A DNA stretch of 64,000 bases from an uncultured Tenacibaculum sp. (GTDB taxonomy: Bacteria; Bacteroidota; Bacteroidia; Flavobacteriales; Flavobacteriaceae): the NCBI RefSeq assembly GCF_947495995.1, contig NZ_CANMAX010000003.1:434001-498000 (forward strand). The letters run 5' to 3'. The notes under the pieces were generated by a model. It did not search any database. It had not been told where the DNA came from and saw only the letters and a list, made by a program, of their open reading frames with translations. Position numbers and translations under genes: made by a program. Below, piece by piece: positions 52,037 to 61,737 of the stretch (position 1 is the stretch's first letter; the number at the start of each line of letters is the position of its first letter).

Positions 52037-52771
52037 TTATAAATTTAATTTAAAATAAAACCCTAGATGATTATTATTAACCGTCGGAATTAACATCATA
52101 TTATCTTTCTTTTTAAACGGATTCCAGTTTTTTAATGGTTCAAAATGATAGACGAGTTTCGTAACTAAAATTCCTAATCCTGCACCAACCAATACATCAG
52201 AAACCCAATGTTTATTATTTACAACTCGTAAAGCGCCCACAACAGAAGTTATTGCATAGCCGCTAAAGGCAAAAGTAGGAGAGGAGTCTTTAAACTCTTC
52301 ATATAACACGCTTGCATTTGTAAAAGAAAAAGAAGTGTGACCTGAAGGAAAAGCATGTAAAGATCCGTTAGGCCTTTTTTTATTTATAATGTTCTTTCCA
52401 GCATGTGTTAAAGCTGCCGTAACAATATTAGCAATAAAGAGATATTTGGTTTGATCGAACCAATGATTTTTCGATTTAACACCTAATAAATCCGCAGTAT
52501 ATAATTCTACAATTGGAGCATACTGAATTAAATCATCAATAGGTAAAGAGAAATCAATAGCATTTTCTGAACCATCGTGAAAACTTCGTTTTATTTCTTT
52601 TTCGAAATGACTTCCAGATAATACAGAACCTACTAAAATTAATGAACCAGGTAAGATGAGGTTTTTTATTTTTAGTTGATTCTTATCCTTTGCGACTAAA
52701 GTATCCGATTGTATTTGTCCAAATACAAACAACGGAATTAGATAAACAGTAAGCAATAAGTTTTTATGCAT
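52037..52771 (-). CDS. PAP2 superfamily lipid phosphatase
   Basis: A 244-residue membrane protein with a signal-like N-terminus and the three motifs of the phosphatidic acid phosphatase family: KNIINKKRPNGS (K-x6-RP), FPSGHTSFSF (PSGH) and LRVVNNKHWVSDVLVG (R-x5-H-x3-D). All catalytic residues are present. It should remove phosphate from a lipid such as undecaprenyl diphosphate or phosphatidate at the outer face of the inner membrane. It lies in a reverse-strand run with neighbours of unknown function. Confidence 0.9.
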   Translation of the reverse strand: MHKNLLLTVYLIPLFVFGQIQSDTLVAKDKNQLKIKNLILPGSLILVGSVLSGSHFEKEIKRSFHDGSENAIDFSLPIDDLIQYAPIVELYTADLLGVKSKNHWFDQTKYLFIANIVTAALTHAGKNIINKKRPNGSLHAFPSGHTSFSFTNASVLYEEFKDSSPTFAFSGYAITSVVGALRVVNNKHWVSDVLVGAGLGILVTKLVYHFEPLKNWNPFKKKDNMMLIPTVNNNHLGFYFKLNL

Positions 52772-52786
52772 AGCTTTTACTTTAAA

Positions 52787-53746
52787 TTATTCAACTCCCA
52801 TATTCCAAACAGGAAGCTTTAAAGCATTACTGATTTTTACCATATCACTTAACATAAAAGTTTTATCTCCGTGATTTAATAAATTAAAACGTTCTCCTTG
52901 CTTTGTTACCAAATTGAGTTCATAGCAATAATAACCACCTGTTTTATTTCCTTGAATAAATTTATGCAAGACTTGTAATGCATGTAACTGATTAAAATGG
53001 ATGGTTTCGCCTTCTACTTTTATCGTTTGTTTCTGCTTGTTAACATAGATTTTTGTTGGAGTTACTTGAAACAATAAGAAGAAACCAGGCAACATAAATA
53101 TTCCACCAGAAGTGAAAAATAAATTTCCAGCTTTCATAAAAGTGATGGTTTCTTGATTCAATTGAATTGCTTCAACGAAGGTCCATACAACAGGATTAAT
53201 ACCAAGGATAATAAATCCCCAAGCGATATATTTCATAAAATTACTCGGAGCAATTTTATAACCCGAACGAGTTTCTTCTAAAGCAGTACTAACAAAATTA
53301 CTTCCAGAGTTTTTTACAGGGTTCCAAGAAATTTGTTGTCCAATATGATCTACATAAGGATCTGAAAAAGTAAAACTTACTTTTCTATTCTTCGGAGAAG
53401 ATTTTTTTCGTTTTATCACGTAACTATAACCAAAGAATAGCGTTAGAAAAACTAAAACAAAAACAACTGTACCACCGTGTTTTAAGTATTTGTATTTTCT
53501 TCTAGCAATTGCTGTTTCATGAACTGGTACTAGAATTTCTAGCTTTGCAATTTCATTTTTAGCTTTTTGATTCGGATTGGCAATTTGTTTTAAGGAATCT
53601 AATTTATAAACATTAGTTTCATGTTCAATTATTTCTCGATTAAAATCAGTGCCTACTCTTTGTAGTTGTGGAAATACCACAAAAAACAAAATACCTATTA
53701 CAGGTAAAAAAACAAGCCATGAATTATTAATTGATACTTTTTTCAT
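52787..53746 (-). CDS. Hypothetical membrane protein, 319 aa
   Basis: I do not recognise the family. Four hydrophobic segments are visible (about residues 10-25, 89-108, 170-187 and 205-226), with a charged loop between the first two and a basic, probably cytoplasmic, loop after the second. The C-terminal part (about 230-315, TKIYVNKQKQTIKVEGETIHF onwards) looks like a small soluble strand-rich domain. It is probably an inner membrane protein. It lies 15 bases upstream of the PAP2 gene and shares its direction, which suggests a common transcript. Confidence 0.7.
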   Translation of the reverse strand: MKKVSINNSWLVFLPVIGILFFVVFPQLQRVGTDFNREIIEHETNVYKLDSLKQIANPNQKAKNEIAKLEILVPVHETAIARRKYKYLKHGGTVVFVLVFLTLFFGYSYVIKRKKSSPKNRKVSFTFSDPYVDHIGQQISWNPVKNSGSNFVSTALEETRSGYKIAPSNFMKYIAWGFIILGINPVVWTFVEAIQLNQETITFMKAGNLFFTSGGIFMLPGFFLLFQVTPTKIYVNKQKQTIKVEGETIHFNQLHALQVLHKFIQGNKTGGYYCYELNLVTKQGERFNLLNHGDKTFMLSDMVKISNALKLPVWNMGVE

Positions 53747-53794
53747 AGTAAAATTTAGTTTTTATATAAGTGTATTTAAAATTGATTTTTTTGA

Positions 53795-54289
53795 TTAGTC
53801 TCCAGCTACAATTTTCCATTCTCCGTTTTCTTTACGAAAAATTCCAAACCAAGTATGTGATTCAACCTCTTTTCTGAATGGAAGTAAAACAAGATAATCT
53901 CCTTCCTTAGATTCGTACGAAAATCGTTTTATAGGTCCTTTTTCTTTTACCAATTCTTGATAGTTCCAAATGGTTAATTTTTCGAGATCTAAAATCTCTT
54001 CTACTGTTTTTCCTTTGATATTATTAAATTGTTCAGACCGTACAATTTTTTCTAACTTTTCTTTCCATTCTTTGAGATCAACTTTTCCTTCTCCGCTACC
54101 GCCTCCAAGATCCGTAAGATTAGAAGAATATATTTTAAAATATTCAGTGATTTTTCCATGAGCTAGATAATGGATCTGTAGTTTAGCCAAACTATCTATT
54201 ATTCTTTTATTAGGATCTTTAAATTCTTGAGCGTATGTATACACTGGAATGACAAGAAGTACTAGTATGATTTTCTTAATTTTTAACAT
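53795..54289 (-). CDS. Exported NTF2-like hypothetical protein
   Basis: A 164-residue protein with a signal peptide (MLKIKKIILVLLVIPVYTYAQ) and a charged mature domain ending KENGEWKIVAGD, the closing strand of the NTF2-like superfamily seen also in the lipoprotein at 3018-3443. Near the middle is GGGSGEGKVDLKEWKEKLEK. It is probably periplasmic, with a small-molecule-binding or regulatory role. The gene is followed by the broken gene at 54306. Confidence 0.65.
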   Translation of the reverse strand: MLKIKKIILVLLVIPVYTYAQEFKDPNKRIIDSLAKLQIHYLAHGKITEYFKIYSSNLTDLGGGSGEGKVDLKEWKEKLEKIVRSEQFNNIKGKTVEEILDLEKLTIWNYQELVKEKGPIKRFSYESKEGDYLVLLPFRKEVESHTWFGIFRKENGEWKIVAGD

Positions 54290-54305
54290 GTTTTATTCTT
54301 CTTCT

Positions 54306-55160
54306 TTATTTGAAACCTTTAGTTAAATGACAACCAATTACTTCTGGAGTAATAAGATTTTGGGGACCTTCGTATCCTCTTTTTTCATTGATTTTAATTA
54401 TTGCAATTCTCCCTTTTTTAGGCGAAGGAATACAACCAACAATTGCGGAGTTTATTACCTTCCATTTATAATTTTTCTTTTCATATACTGTCTTATTTCC
54501 AAATGCTGTAGTATGAATAATTATGGATTCTTTTTCAATTTCGTTATACCCAAAACCTTCGTTAAACTTATGTGTTTGTTTTGAATTAATCGTATAGATA
54601 ATGTTATTAATTTTAGCAGGAAAAGCTTTGAAATCGTAGCCTTTATCTAAAACTGTAATATTATACTGACGAAGTTTCTGACTAATCATATTTTTATATT
54701 CATTCCAAACTTTGGTAATATTATAGTTGGTTTTTTCATCCCAATTTTTTTGTTGATACTCTTTAAAAGACCAAGTCCAAATAATAGTATCGTTTTTCAT
54801 GTTTTGAATGTTTATCGTAAAATCGTAACCACCAATAGCTTCATTTTCTGGTTCAATACCCCAAGTAAAATAATTTTAATCTTCAGACCAACCGATAGGG
54901 AAGAAAGTTTCCACTAAACACTTTTTGTTTTTGCAAATATTAGCAAGTATCTTTTTAGGTATGGATAATTTTTCAGGAACCTGAAAAGCTGTATGTTGTT
55001 TTAAATCGTTAATACTGTTTTTTTTATTGAATTTTTGACTAGAACTTTGTCTGCTAAATAAAACACATAAAATTGTTATAAAACCCAAGAGTTGTTTTTT
55101 TACAGGTTTATAACAATTATTGTTTTTAAATATTGATGTTACGTTAGAATCTATAAACAT
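54306..55160 (-). pseudogene. Hypothetical exported protein gene with an in-frame TAA
   Basis: One reading frame runs from the ATG at 55160 to 54306, broken once by TAA at 54876-54878. The head (94 codons) has a signal-like stretch (LLGFITILCVLFSRQSSSQ) and ends PIGWSED. After the stop the frame continues NYFTWGIEPENEA and then the 164-codon tail, whose own ATG at 54800 is an internal Met. The joined protein would be 284 residues, with no stop elsewhere. I do not recognise its family; the tail contains repeated KINNIIYTINSKQ-like strands. A nonsense change is the simplest reading; readthrough is possible but unproven. Confidence 0.7.
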
Positions 55161-55273
55161 TATATAATGATGATTAAAATAGAGCAGAGGAAAGTATTAT
55201 TTTTCGTTAGATAAAAAATTTTAAAACCTTGTTTTTTATCCTCTGCTCTCATTATTAACCGACCCTAAAATTT

Positions 55274-56428
55274 TTAGTTTATCACGTTAGCCGTTATATT
55301 TAATTTTACTGGTTCAACCATATCATTAATCGTTTCTTGACCTACAAACTGTGAATAAAAAACAGCAGTAGTTTTGTATTCAGAAGCTGGTAGATTACCC
55401 ACAACAAGTACGTTTACATCAGCGCTTTCACCAGGTTTTAATCCTCCTACAGGAAAGATTCTGTGAGCAGTAACAGCATTTTGCATATTTTCAGGAATTA
55501 TATTCTCATACGTATTTGCAGATTGAAGTTCAATGCTATGGTTTCCAATGTTTTTCCAATGAGTAATTCCTGTAAATGTATTCACACTCACGTCTCTATC
55601 AATATCACCAGTGTTAACGTGGTTGTCTACTAACTGCATTGGATTTTTTATATCAACAAAAACATTCACCCATTTCATTCTATTATTTGAATCGTCTTTT
55701 AAAACAATGGTAAAGATTTTTGGATAGGAAAAATCAAAACTAGTCTCTGTCGTTGGAAACGGAGTATCAACATCTACAGTTGGAATAGAAGAATCTTGTG
55801 TATAAAAAACATCTTCAGCATCAAAAGTAGCCGTTGGAGTTAAATCAGAAAAATCTGTTCCTTCTGGTACAAATAAGTATATTGTTGAACTATTAGAGTT
55901 CGGATCGTTAAATACTCGTTCTATGGTAACATCTTCTGTTAATTGCGCATTTTTACTAGCTTCAAATTTAAAATCTGTAACTGTTAATGAAGATGGAGTA
56001 GGAGGAATTTCAGCTTCAATAGTAACAACATAGTGTAATAACTCTTGACTTTCATTTAAAGCATTAACAATAGTATGCGTATGACTTTGAGACTCATAAG
56101 AAAGAGCTGTATTGCCTCCAGGAATAATAGCAAACTTACTTAGGTTTAATTCGTTTGAAGTGATATTTGGTACAATATGAGGTAAAAAAAGTGGATCAGA
56201 AACTACTATATTGATTTTACCATATTCAATTTCTGTATTGTTTTCAATTACTGGTTGAATAATTTCTACAGAAGTAGGAGTAATTCCTAATAAAGGAAAT
56301 GCAGTTAATTTAGCCTCTTCAAGAATAAATTCTTCAGTGTTATCAGTATCGTTGTCATCACTACAACTGATATAGAATACTGTAAAAAGAGAGAGCATAA
56401 GAGCTGTTAGAATTCTTTTGTTTTTCAT
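55274..56428 (-). CDS. Secreted lipoprotein, 384 aa, DUF5018/BACON-like surface protein
   Basis: From the ATG at 56428, a signal peptide (ILTALMLSLFTVFYISC) with the lipobox FYISC leads to a Cys, then an Asp-rich linker and a mature protein rich in Thr, Ser and Asn with repeated strand-forming segments of about 100 residues (for example TDFKFEASKNAQLTED and LTVTDFKFEA). This resembles DUF5018-type repeats of Bacteroidota surface lipoproteins. It should be on the cell surface or outer membrane. A regulatory motif shared with two BspA-like genes stands 52 bases before its start. Confidence 0.65.
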   Translation of the reverse strand: MKNKRILTALMLSLFTVFYISCSDDNDTDNTEEFILEEAKLTAFPLLGITPTSVEIIQPVIENNTEIEYGKINIVVSDPLFLPHIVPNITSNELNLSKFAIIPGGNTALSYESQSHTHTIVNALNESQELLHYVVTIEAEIPPTPSSLTVTDFKFEASKNAQLTEDVTIERVFNDPNSNSSTIYLFVPEGTDFSDLTPTATFDAEDVFYTQDSSIPTVDVDTPFPTTETSFDFSYPKIFTIVLKDDSNNRMKWVNVFVDIKNPMQLVDNHVNTGDIDRDVSVNTFTGITHWKNIGNHSIELQSANTYENIIPENMQNAVTAHRIFPVGGLKPGESADVNVLVVGNLPASEYKTTAVFYSQFVGQETINDMVEPVKLNITANVIN

Positions 56429-56479
56429 TTTTTTAAAATTAGATTTATTCAGCAATTTTACTAAAAGTTAGTTCTGACG

Positions 56480-56504
56480 TCAATAACCCGAACGGGGGGT
56501 TTTT
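56480..56504. promoter_or_regulatory. Operator-like motif, copy A
   Basis: Reading forward, TCAAT-AACCCGAACGGGGGG-TTTT. It is 52 bases before the lipoprotein ATG at 56428 and matches copies at 59043 and 61618, which stand at almost the same distance from their starts. Confidence 0.7.
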
Positions 56505-56529
56505 ATAAATCGTTTTCATTATTTGCACG

Positions 56530-58992
56530 CTACTCTTTAATGAATTTTTTAAACACCAAACCGTTATTAAATTCTAAAGCAATAATGTATAAACCTTTAG
56601 CTAAACCAATCGTTGGTATGTCGATTTCTTTACCTTGTAAAGTAGTAGTTCCAGAAATATTATAAATACTGTAGTTATTAAATTGTATAGTATTAGGGTG
56701 AGAAATCTTTAATCTATTTTGTTGGGTAAATACGTGAACAGAATTTTTTAAATCTATATCAGAAATACTTAAAGCAGAATTTTCTGTAATTGATTTAAAA
56801 CCTGTCCATTCTGCTGCAATATATGCTGATCTTGTGCCGTCAGGAATTATCAAATCGATATTACTACGATCGGTAAAAACATTGTCTCCAAGACCTCCTG
56901 ATGAACTTCCTGTTGTTATTGCTGGAGTCTCACCTTGAGCTGTAACACTCATTAAAGGATTATTTGCAAAAGCCTTTTGATTTATATGTGAAATACTATA
57001 AGGAAGCACTACGCTAACTAATTGATTATTTTCAAAAGTTGATCTATTAATAGTAGAAATACTATTTGGAATAGTTAAACTAGTTAGTTTATTATTTTTA
57101 AAAGCTAGTATTCCAATATTAGTAACACTATTAGGTATAACTAAATCTGTTAATTCATTGTTTTCAAAAGCTTGACTTCCAATATTAGTAACACTATTCG
57201 GTATCAATATATTATTTAGTTTATTGTTTGCGAAAGCAGAGTTTTTAATTATGGAAATACTGTTAGGTAAATTTACGTTTGTAAGTTTATTATTATCAAA
57301 AGCACTGTGTCCAATACTAGTAGTACTATTTGGAATAATTAAATTGTTTAGCTTATTGTTTGCAAATGCTGCACTTCCTATAGTAGTTACATGATTAGGA
57401 ATGGTTACGCTGGTTAATTCGTTATTGAAAAAAACAGCTTCTTCAATAGTAGCTATACGGTTAGGTATTGTAATGTTAGTTAGTCGATTGTCGGAAAAAG
57501 CAAATTCGCCAATATGTATGACATTATTTGATATGTTTACATTAATTAATTGGTTGTTAGAAAAAGCTCCTTCTCCAATACTAGTAACACTCTCAGGGAT
57601 ATTAAGATCAGTCAGTTTATTTTCCTGAAAGGTATAATCTTCTATTTTTAATATATTATTCGATAATATAATGCTTGTTAATTCATTATGTGCGAAAGCA
57701 AAACGCCCAATACTTGTAACGTTATTAGGAATAGTTATATTAGTTAATTGATTATTTCCAAAAGCATTTTCTTCGATAGAGGTAACACTATCAGAAAAGT
57801 CTATACTAGTTAGTTTATTATCAAAAAAAGCTCCTTTTCCAATATGGGTAACACTTTCAGGTATTGTCACTGTTTCTAATTTATTACCTGCAAAAGCAAC
57901 ATTTCCAATACTAATAACACCGTTAGAGATAGTTATACTGGTTAATTGATTATATCCAAAAGCCCCACCTCCGATATGGCTAACACTTGCTGGAATAGTT
58001 ATCGTTTCTAAGTTATTAGAATTAAAAGTATCTGATCCAATATACGTAACACTGTTAGGAATGGTTACACTCTTTAGTCCACTTTTGTAAAAAGCATCAT
58101 GATCAATACGCGTAACACTATTGGGAATAGTTACATGATTTAGTTGATTATTTGAGAAAGCAGAATCTCCAATGCTAGTAACACCATCTGGTATAGTTAC
58201 ACTGGTTAATTGATTTCTATAGAAAGCATCATCTCCAATACTCGTTACATTATACGTTATTCCACTATTTTCAACCTGAGCAGGTATTACTATGTCTCCC
58301 ATGTTAGTATTATCTATGATCTCTACATCATTTGTACCTGAAATAACTTCATATTGTATATTATCAATTGTAAAAACTTGAGAAACCCCTTCTGTTACAG
58401 ATTTAAAATTTGTCCAAACAGCAGTAGTATATGTTGCTGCTGTACCTACAGGAATAAACAAATCAATATTATTACGATCAGGAAAAACATTGTATCCAAG
58501 ACCACCTGATGAACTTCCAGTTGTTATTGCTGGAGTTTCACCTAATGCAATAACACTTATTAAAGGGTTATTTTCAAAAGCATTATCACCTATATTAGTA
58601 ACACTACTAGGAATGGTGATACTAGTTAGTTCATTTTCTTTGAAAGCATGATTTCCAATGCTGATAACATTATTAGGAATGGTTACGCTAGTTAATTGGT
58701 TATCATGAAAAACGGCATCTCCAACATTGGTAACACTATTAGGGATAATTATACTAGTTAATTCACTACTAGCAAAAGCCCCATGTCCAATACTTATCAC
58801 ATTGTATAATTCTCCATTATGTTCAACTCTCTCTGGTATTACTACATTTCCTGTGTTAGTATTATCAGTTATTCTTAAAGAGTTACGGATGCCGATCATT
58901 ACTTCATATTGTATACCATCAATTGTAAAGACTTGAGAAAATCCAGTAAAGGCTATTAGTAAAGTAAATATTATAAGTAGTTTTCTTTTCAT
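56530..58992 (-). CDS. BspA-like leucine-rich repeat surface protein with type IX secretion tail
   Basis: An 820-residue protein. It has a signal peptide (MKRKLLIIFTLLIAFTGFS), then two blocks that each open with VFTID.IQYEV and close with a GGLG..VF.DR and F(K)S(I/V)TE segment. The second, longer block is filled with about twenty repeats of the LRR_5 kind (for example LTSVTIPNNVISIGNHAF). The C-terminus (about residues 740-820) ends in a sorting domain that includes GLAKGLYIIAL and FKKFIKE, typical of type IX secretion. It should be displayed on the surface and bind a ligand or a surface. A shared operator motif lies 51 bases upstream. Confidence 0.88.
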   Translation of the reverse strand: MKRKLLIIFTLLIAFTGFSQVFTIDGIQYEVMIGIRNSLRITDNTNTGNVVIPERVEHNGELYNVISIGHGAFASSELTSIIIPNSVTNVGDAVFHDNQLTSVTIPNNVISIGNHAFKENELTSITIPSSVTNIGDNAFENNPLISVIALGETPAITTGSSSGGLGYNVFPDRNNIDLFIPVGTAATYTTAVWTNFKSVTEGVSQVFTIDNIQYEVISGTNDVEIIDNTNMGDIVIPAQVENSGITYNVTSIGDDAFYRNQLTSVTIPDGVTSIGDSAFSNNQLNHVTIPNSVTRIDHDAFYKSGLKSVTIPNSVTYIGSDTFNSNNLETITIPASVSHIGGGAFGYNQLTSITISNGVISIGNVAFAGNKLETVTIPESVTHIGKGAFFDNKLTSIDFSDSVTSIEENAFGNNQLTNITIPNNVTSIGRFAFAHNELTSIILSNNILKIEDYTFQENKLTDLNIPESVTSIGEGAFSNNQLINVNISNNVIHIGEFAFSDNRLTNITIPNRIATIEEAVFFNNELTSVTIPNHVTTIGSAAFANNKLNNLIIPNSTTSIGHSAFDNNKLTNVNLPNSISIIKNSAFANNKLNNILIPNSVTNIGSQAFENNELTDLVIPNSVTNIGILAFKNNKLTSLTIPNSISTINRSTFENNQLVSVVLPYSISHINQKAFANNPLMSVTAQGETPAITTGSSSGGLGDNVFTDRSNIDLIIPDGTRSAYIAAEWTGFKSITENSALSISDIDLKNSVHVFTQQNRLKISHPNTIQFNNYSIYNISGTTTLQGKEIDIPTIGLAKGLYIIALEFNNGLVFKKFIKE

Positions 58993-59042
58993 TTTGTAAG
59001 ATTAGAATTGAAAGACAATTTTACAGAAAGAAAAAACCACGA

Positions 59043-59066
59043 TCAATCACCCGAATAGGGGGTTTT
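59043..59066. promoter_or_regulatory. Operator-like motif, copy B
   Basis: TCAAT-CACCCGAATAGGGGG-TTTT, 51 bases before the start codon of the BspA-like gene. The stretch from the ATG to past the motif is nearly identical to the one at copy C. Confidence 0.75.
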
Positions 59067-59100
59067 ACGTAGTTTTTTATTAAAAATGAAGTTGATAAAT

Positions 59101-59138
59101 AAAAAGCGAGATAGAAAATACAATCTATCTCGCTTTTT
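59101..59138 (-). terminator. Intrinsic terminator of the small gene at 59158
   Basis: Fourteen-base perfect stem AAAAAGCGAGATAG / CTATCTCGCTTTTT with a 10-base loop, 20 bases past the stop of the small gene. Confidence 0.85.
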
Positions 59139-59157
59139 TAGCTAGTCGTGTATGGAA

Positions 59158-59313
59158 TTAAAATCCGCTTCCTGGTGGTTCTGGACTAGCAGCTTGAGCT
59201 TTTTTAGGATGTAAAATTAAATAGGTGCCCAATGCTGTTAATGCAGTGTACTTTCCATATTTTCCTATTTTTTGTAAAGCTTCTTTTCTATTTATTTTTT
59301 CCGATGCTTTCAT
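59158..59313 (-). CDS. Small exported protein, 51 aa
   Basis: A 51-codon ORF on the reverse strand. It begins with a basic, hydrophobic stretch (MKASEKINRKEALQKIG, then GKYTALTALGTYLIL) and ends in a short Pro/Ser/Gly-rich tail (AASPEPPGSGF). The AQA-AS boundary near residue 41 looks like a signal peptidase site, leaving a mature peptide of about ten residues; a membrane-held form is equally possible. I do not recognise it. It lies just downstream of the broken gene at 59327, may be part of its transcript, and ends at its own terminator. Coding support is moderate, from its start, terminator and amphipathic N-terminus. Confidence 0.6.
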   Translation of the reverse strand: MKASEKINRKEALQKIGKYGKYTALTALGTYLILHPKKAQAASPEPPGSGF

Positions 59314-59326
59314 ACTTTTATATTAA

Positions 59327-61567
59327 CTACTTAAATATTACTTTTTTTGTTATTGTTCCTTGTAAGCTTTCAACTTTTACAATATAAACTCCAGTATCTA
59401 AACGATTTGATTGTATTGTTAACATTCCTTGAGGAACAACTATTTGTTTATAGATTTCATTTCCTAAAACAGAATATAAACTTACTGTAACTTGCTTATT
59501 TTTAGCTAAACCTTGAATCGTAATTTCTTGTTTTCCTGACTTAACTATTTCTACGTTTTGTGTTAATTCAATTTCATCTTCAGTGTTTAAAATTTTAGAA
59601 GAAGTGTGTAAATAAAATCTTCCTATTCCTTCTAATTTACTGGTGGTTTTAAACGTGTACGGTTTTTCTTTAGTTAAGTTGATGAATTTTCCTGTTGCTG
59701 TATCTTCTAAGTATATGTTAAGGTTTGCAGGAATATTATCTGTATCAACAGTTAAACTAATTTCTTTTCCAGCATCAGATTGTAATCCTATAGGAATTAC
59801 TGTTGTTTCGTAATCTGAATCTGGTAAGGATTGAATGGTGAAGTCTGTATTTTCATTACCTTCCACTAAATGGGTAAATACATCAAAAGAAGCACCTTTA
59901 AAATTTCCAATATCATAACCAGGATCTAAACCTTTTGTAGTATTATTGATATAATTAATTTTCGTAATTACTTGAACATCATTTTGATTTGCTATTAAGC
60001 GAATACTAGAACGGTTACGACTTCTTGATAAAGTTGTCGTTGTAGCATTTGGTAAACGATGACTTTCTTTAAACGTAATTGATGAAACACCTGTGTTAGT
60101 TTTAATCATGAAACCTTGACCTACATTTAATAAAGTATCACCATCTGATAGTGATGCAGTAACATATTTGTTCTGACTCGCATCCCAAATGTAAACACTT
60201 TGATAAAGCGGATCTAGTTTACTTAAATTCTCTTGAATAAAGTTATTATCTGAATTAGCATTTATTGGTAAATAAGCAGTATAAGGGTTTCCAATGGCAT
60301 TCCATTGATCTGCATCTACATCTATACTCACATCATTAGTTTCTATATTTCCTGTAAAATAAACTCTTCCATCAGTAGCTCTAGATATAATATAGCTTTT
60401 TCCTTTTTCAAAAGTAATGGTGTTTGAAGCTAAATCATCAGTTGTATAATATACCCATTTCGATCCTTCAGCTTTGCTATCATTATAATAAGCAACAGCA
60501 TATCTATTAGGTGTAACAGTTGTATTTACTCGAATATCGTTTCCTGAATTTTCTACAAAATTTTTAATGCTTTGTCCAGAAACAGGTGCAGTAATTAAAC
60601 TCCATTGGTTTGCTAGTAATTCATATTTATAAAAAGCGATTCTAGCATTGACTTCGCCTTTTACTATAAGACTACCGCTTGTAGCGGCCGATGAATTAAT
60701 GTCAATTCTATAACCACCATTTAAGTCACCATTTACAATAGCAGCCCCGTTATCTTTTATAACAAAATATGTAGAGTTACTCATTAACAAATCATTCATT
60801 TCAACTAAAACTCCTGAAGGAATAACTGGGGAAAAATTCAAGAAATTAGATACAATTACATTTTGATTAGTAGTTGCAATAGTATTTTTAGCCCAGTTTG
60901 CAGGATCTGTCTAATCACTTCCATTATTACCAGACCAAATTGCTACTTCTTCAGTTATTTCTTTAAACCCTGTCCAACCAGTTGTAGTATATGCATTTGT
61001 AGTTCCAGGAGGAATCATCAAAGTTATGTTAGTACGATTAGAAAAAACATTGTCTTCAAGTTTTTCGAATGTACTATCTTTAGTTGTTGGAGGAGTAGAA
61101 CCTAATGCTATAACATTTATTAAAGGATTACCGTAAAAAGCATATTCTTCTATATTTGTTACACTTTCAGGAATAACTACACTGGTTAATTTGTTACCAA
61201 TAAAAGCAGAATCTTCTATATTCATAACACCTTCAGAAATTACAATATCTGTTAGTTGATTACCAGAAAAAGCATAAATTCCAATATCTTTTATACTGCT
61301 TGGAATATATACTTCCATTAATAGTTTGTCAGCAAATGCGTAATGTCCAATAGCTGTAATATTGTAGGTAGTTCCATCATATGTAACTTGATCAGGTATT
61401 ATAAAAAAACTAGGAAGTGAAGTATAATCGAAAGGATCAGGATTTTGAATTATCATTACTTCATTATTTGAAGTTGTTTGATAATATATATCATCAATCG
61501 TAAAGACTTGAGCAAATCCAATGAAGCAGAAGATTGATGTAATGATTGTAAGTAATTTTTTTTTCAT
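59327..61567 (-). pseudogene. Secreted BspA-like / type IX sorted protein gene with an in-frame TAG
   Basis: One reverse-strand frame runs from the ATG at 61567 to 59327, stopped once by TAG at 60911-60913. The head (218 codons) has a signal peptide (MKKKLLTIITSIFCFIGFA), a short LRR_5 block like that of the gene at 56530, and ends IWSGNNGSD. After the stop the frame continues TDPANWAKNTIATT and the rest, about 520 codons in all, ending in a type IX sorting domain. 'WSG..GSD-W-TDPANW' is a common motif at the start of such domains, so the stop most likely replaces Trp (TGG to TAG) at codon 219. An ATG at 60841 could restart translation but would lack a signal peptide. Confidence 0.75.
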
Positions 61568-61617
61568 TTTGTAAGATTAGAATTGAAAGACAATTTTACA
61601 GAAAGAAAAAACCTCGA

Positions 61618-61641
61618 TCAATCACCCGAATAGGGGGTTTT
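61618..61641. promoter_or_regulatory. Operator-like motif, copy C
   Basis: TCAAT-CACCCGAATAGGGGG-TTTT, 51 bases before the start of the broken BspA-like gene. Same sequence and spacing as copy B. Confidence 0.75.
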
Positions 61642-61737
61642 ACAGTAGGTGTTCTGGTACCTGAAAAGAGGAAAAGTTCATTGATATAATTATAGTATGT
61701 TATTTTTATTTACTTTCGTTTAAGAATAAAAAATAAA

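Noticed and set aside
56530..58992. CRISPR-like or tandem-DNA array in the BspA-like gene
   Set aside because: The ~69-base periodicity is due to coding repeats of about 23 residues; repeats vary, there are no regular spacers and no cas genes. No CRISPR array was seen elsewhere.
60863..61105. Forward ORF with cysteines across the BspA-like stop
   Set aside because: It is the antisense of the head/tail junction of the broken gene and has no supporting context.
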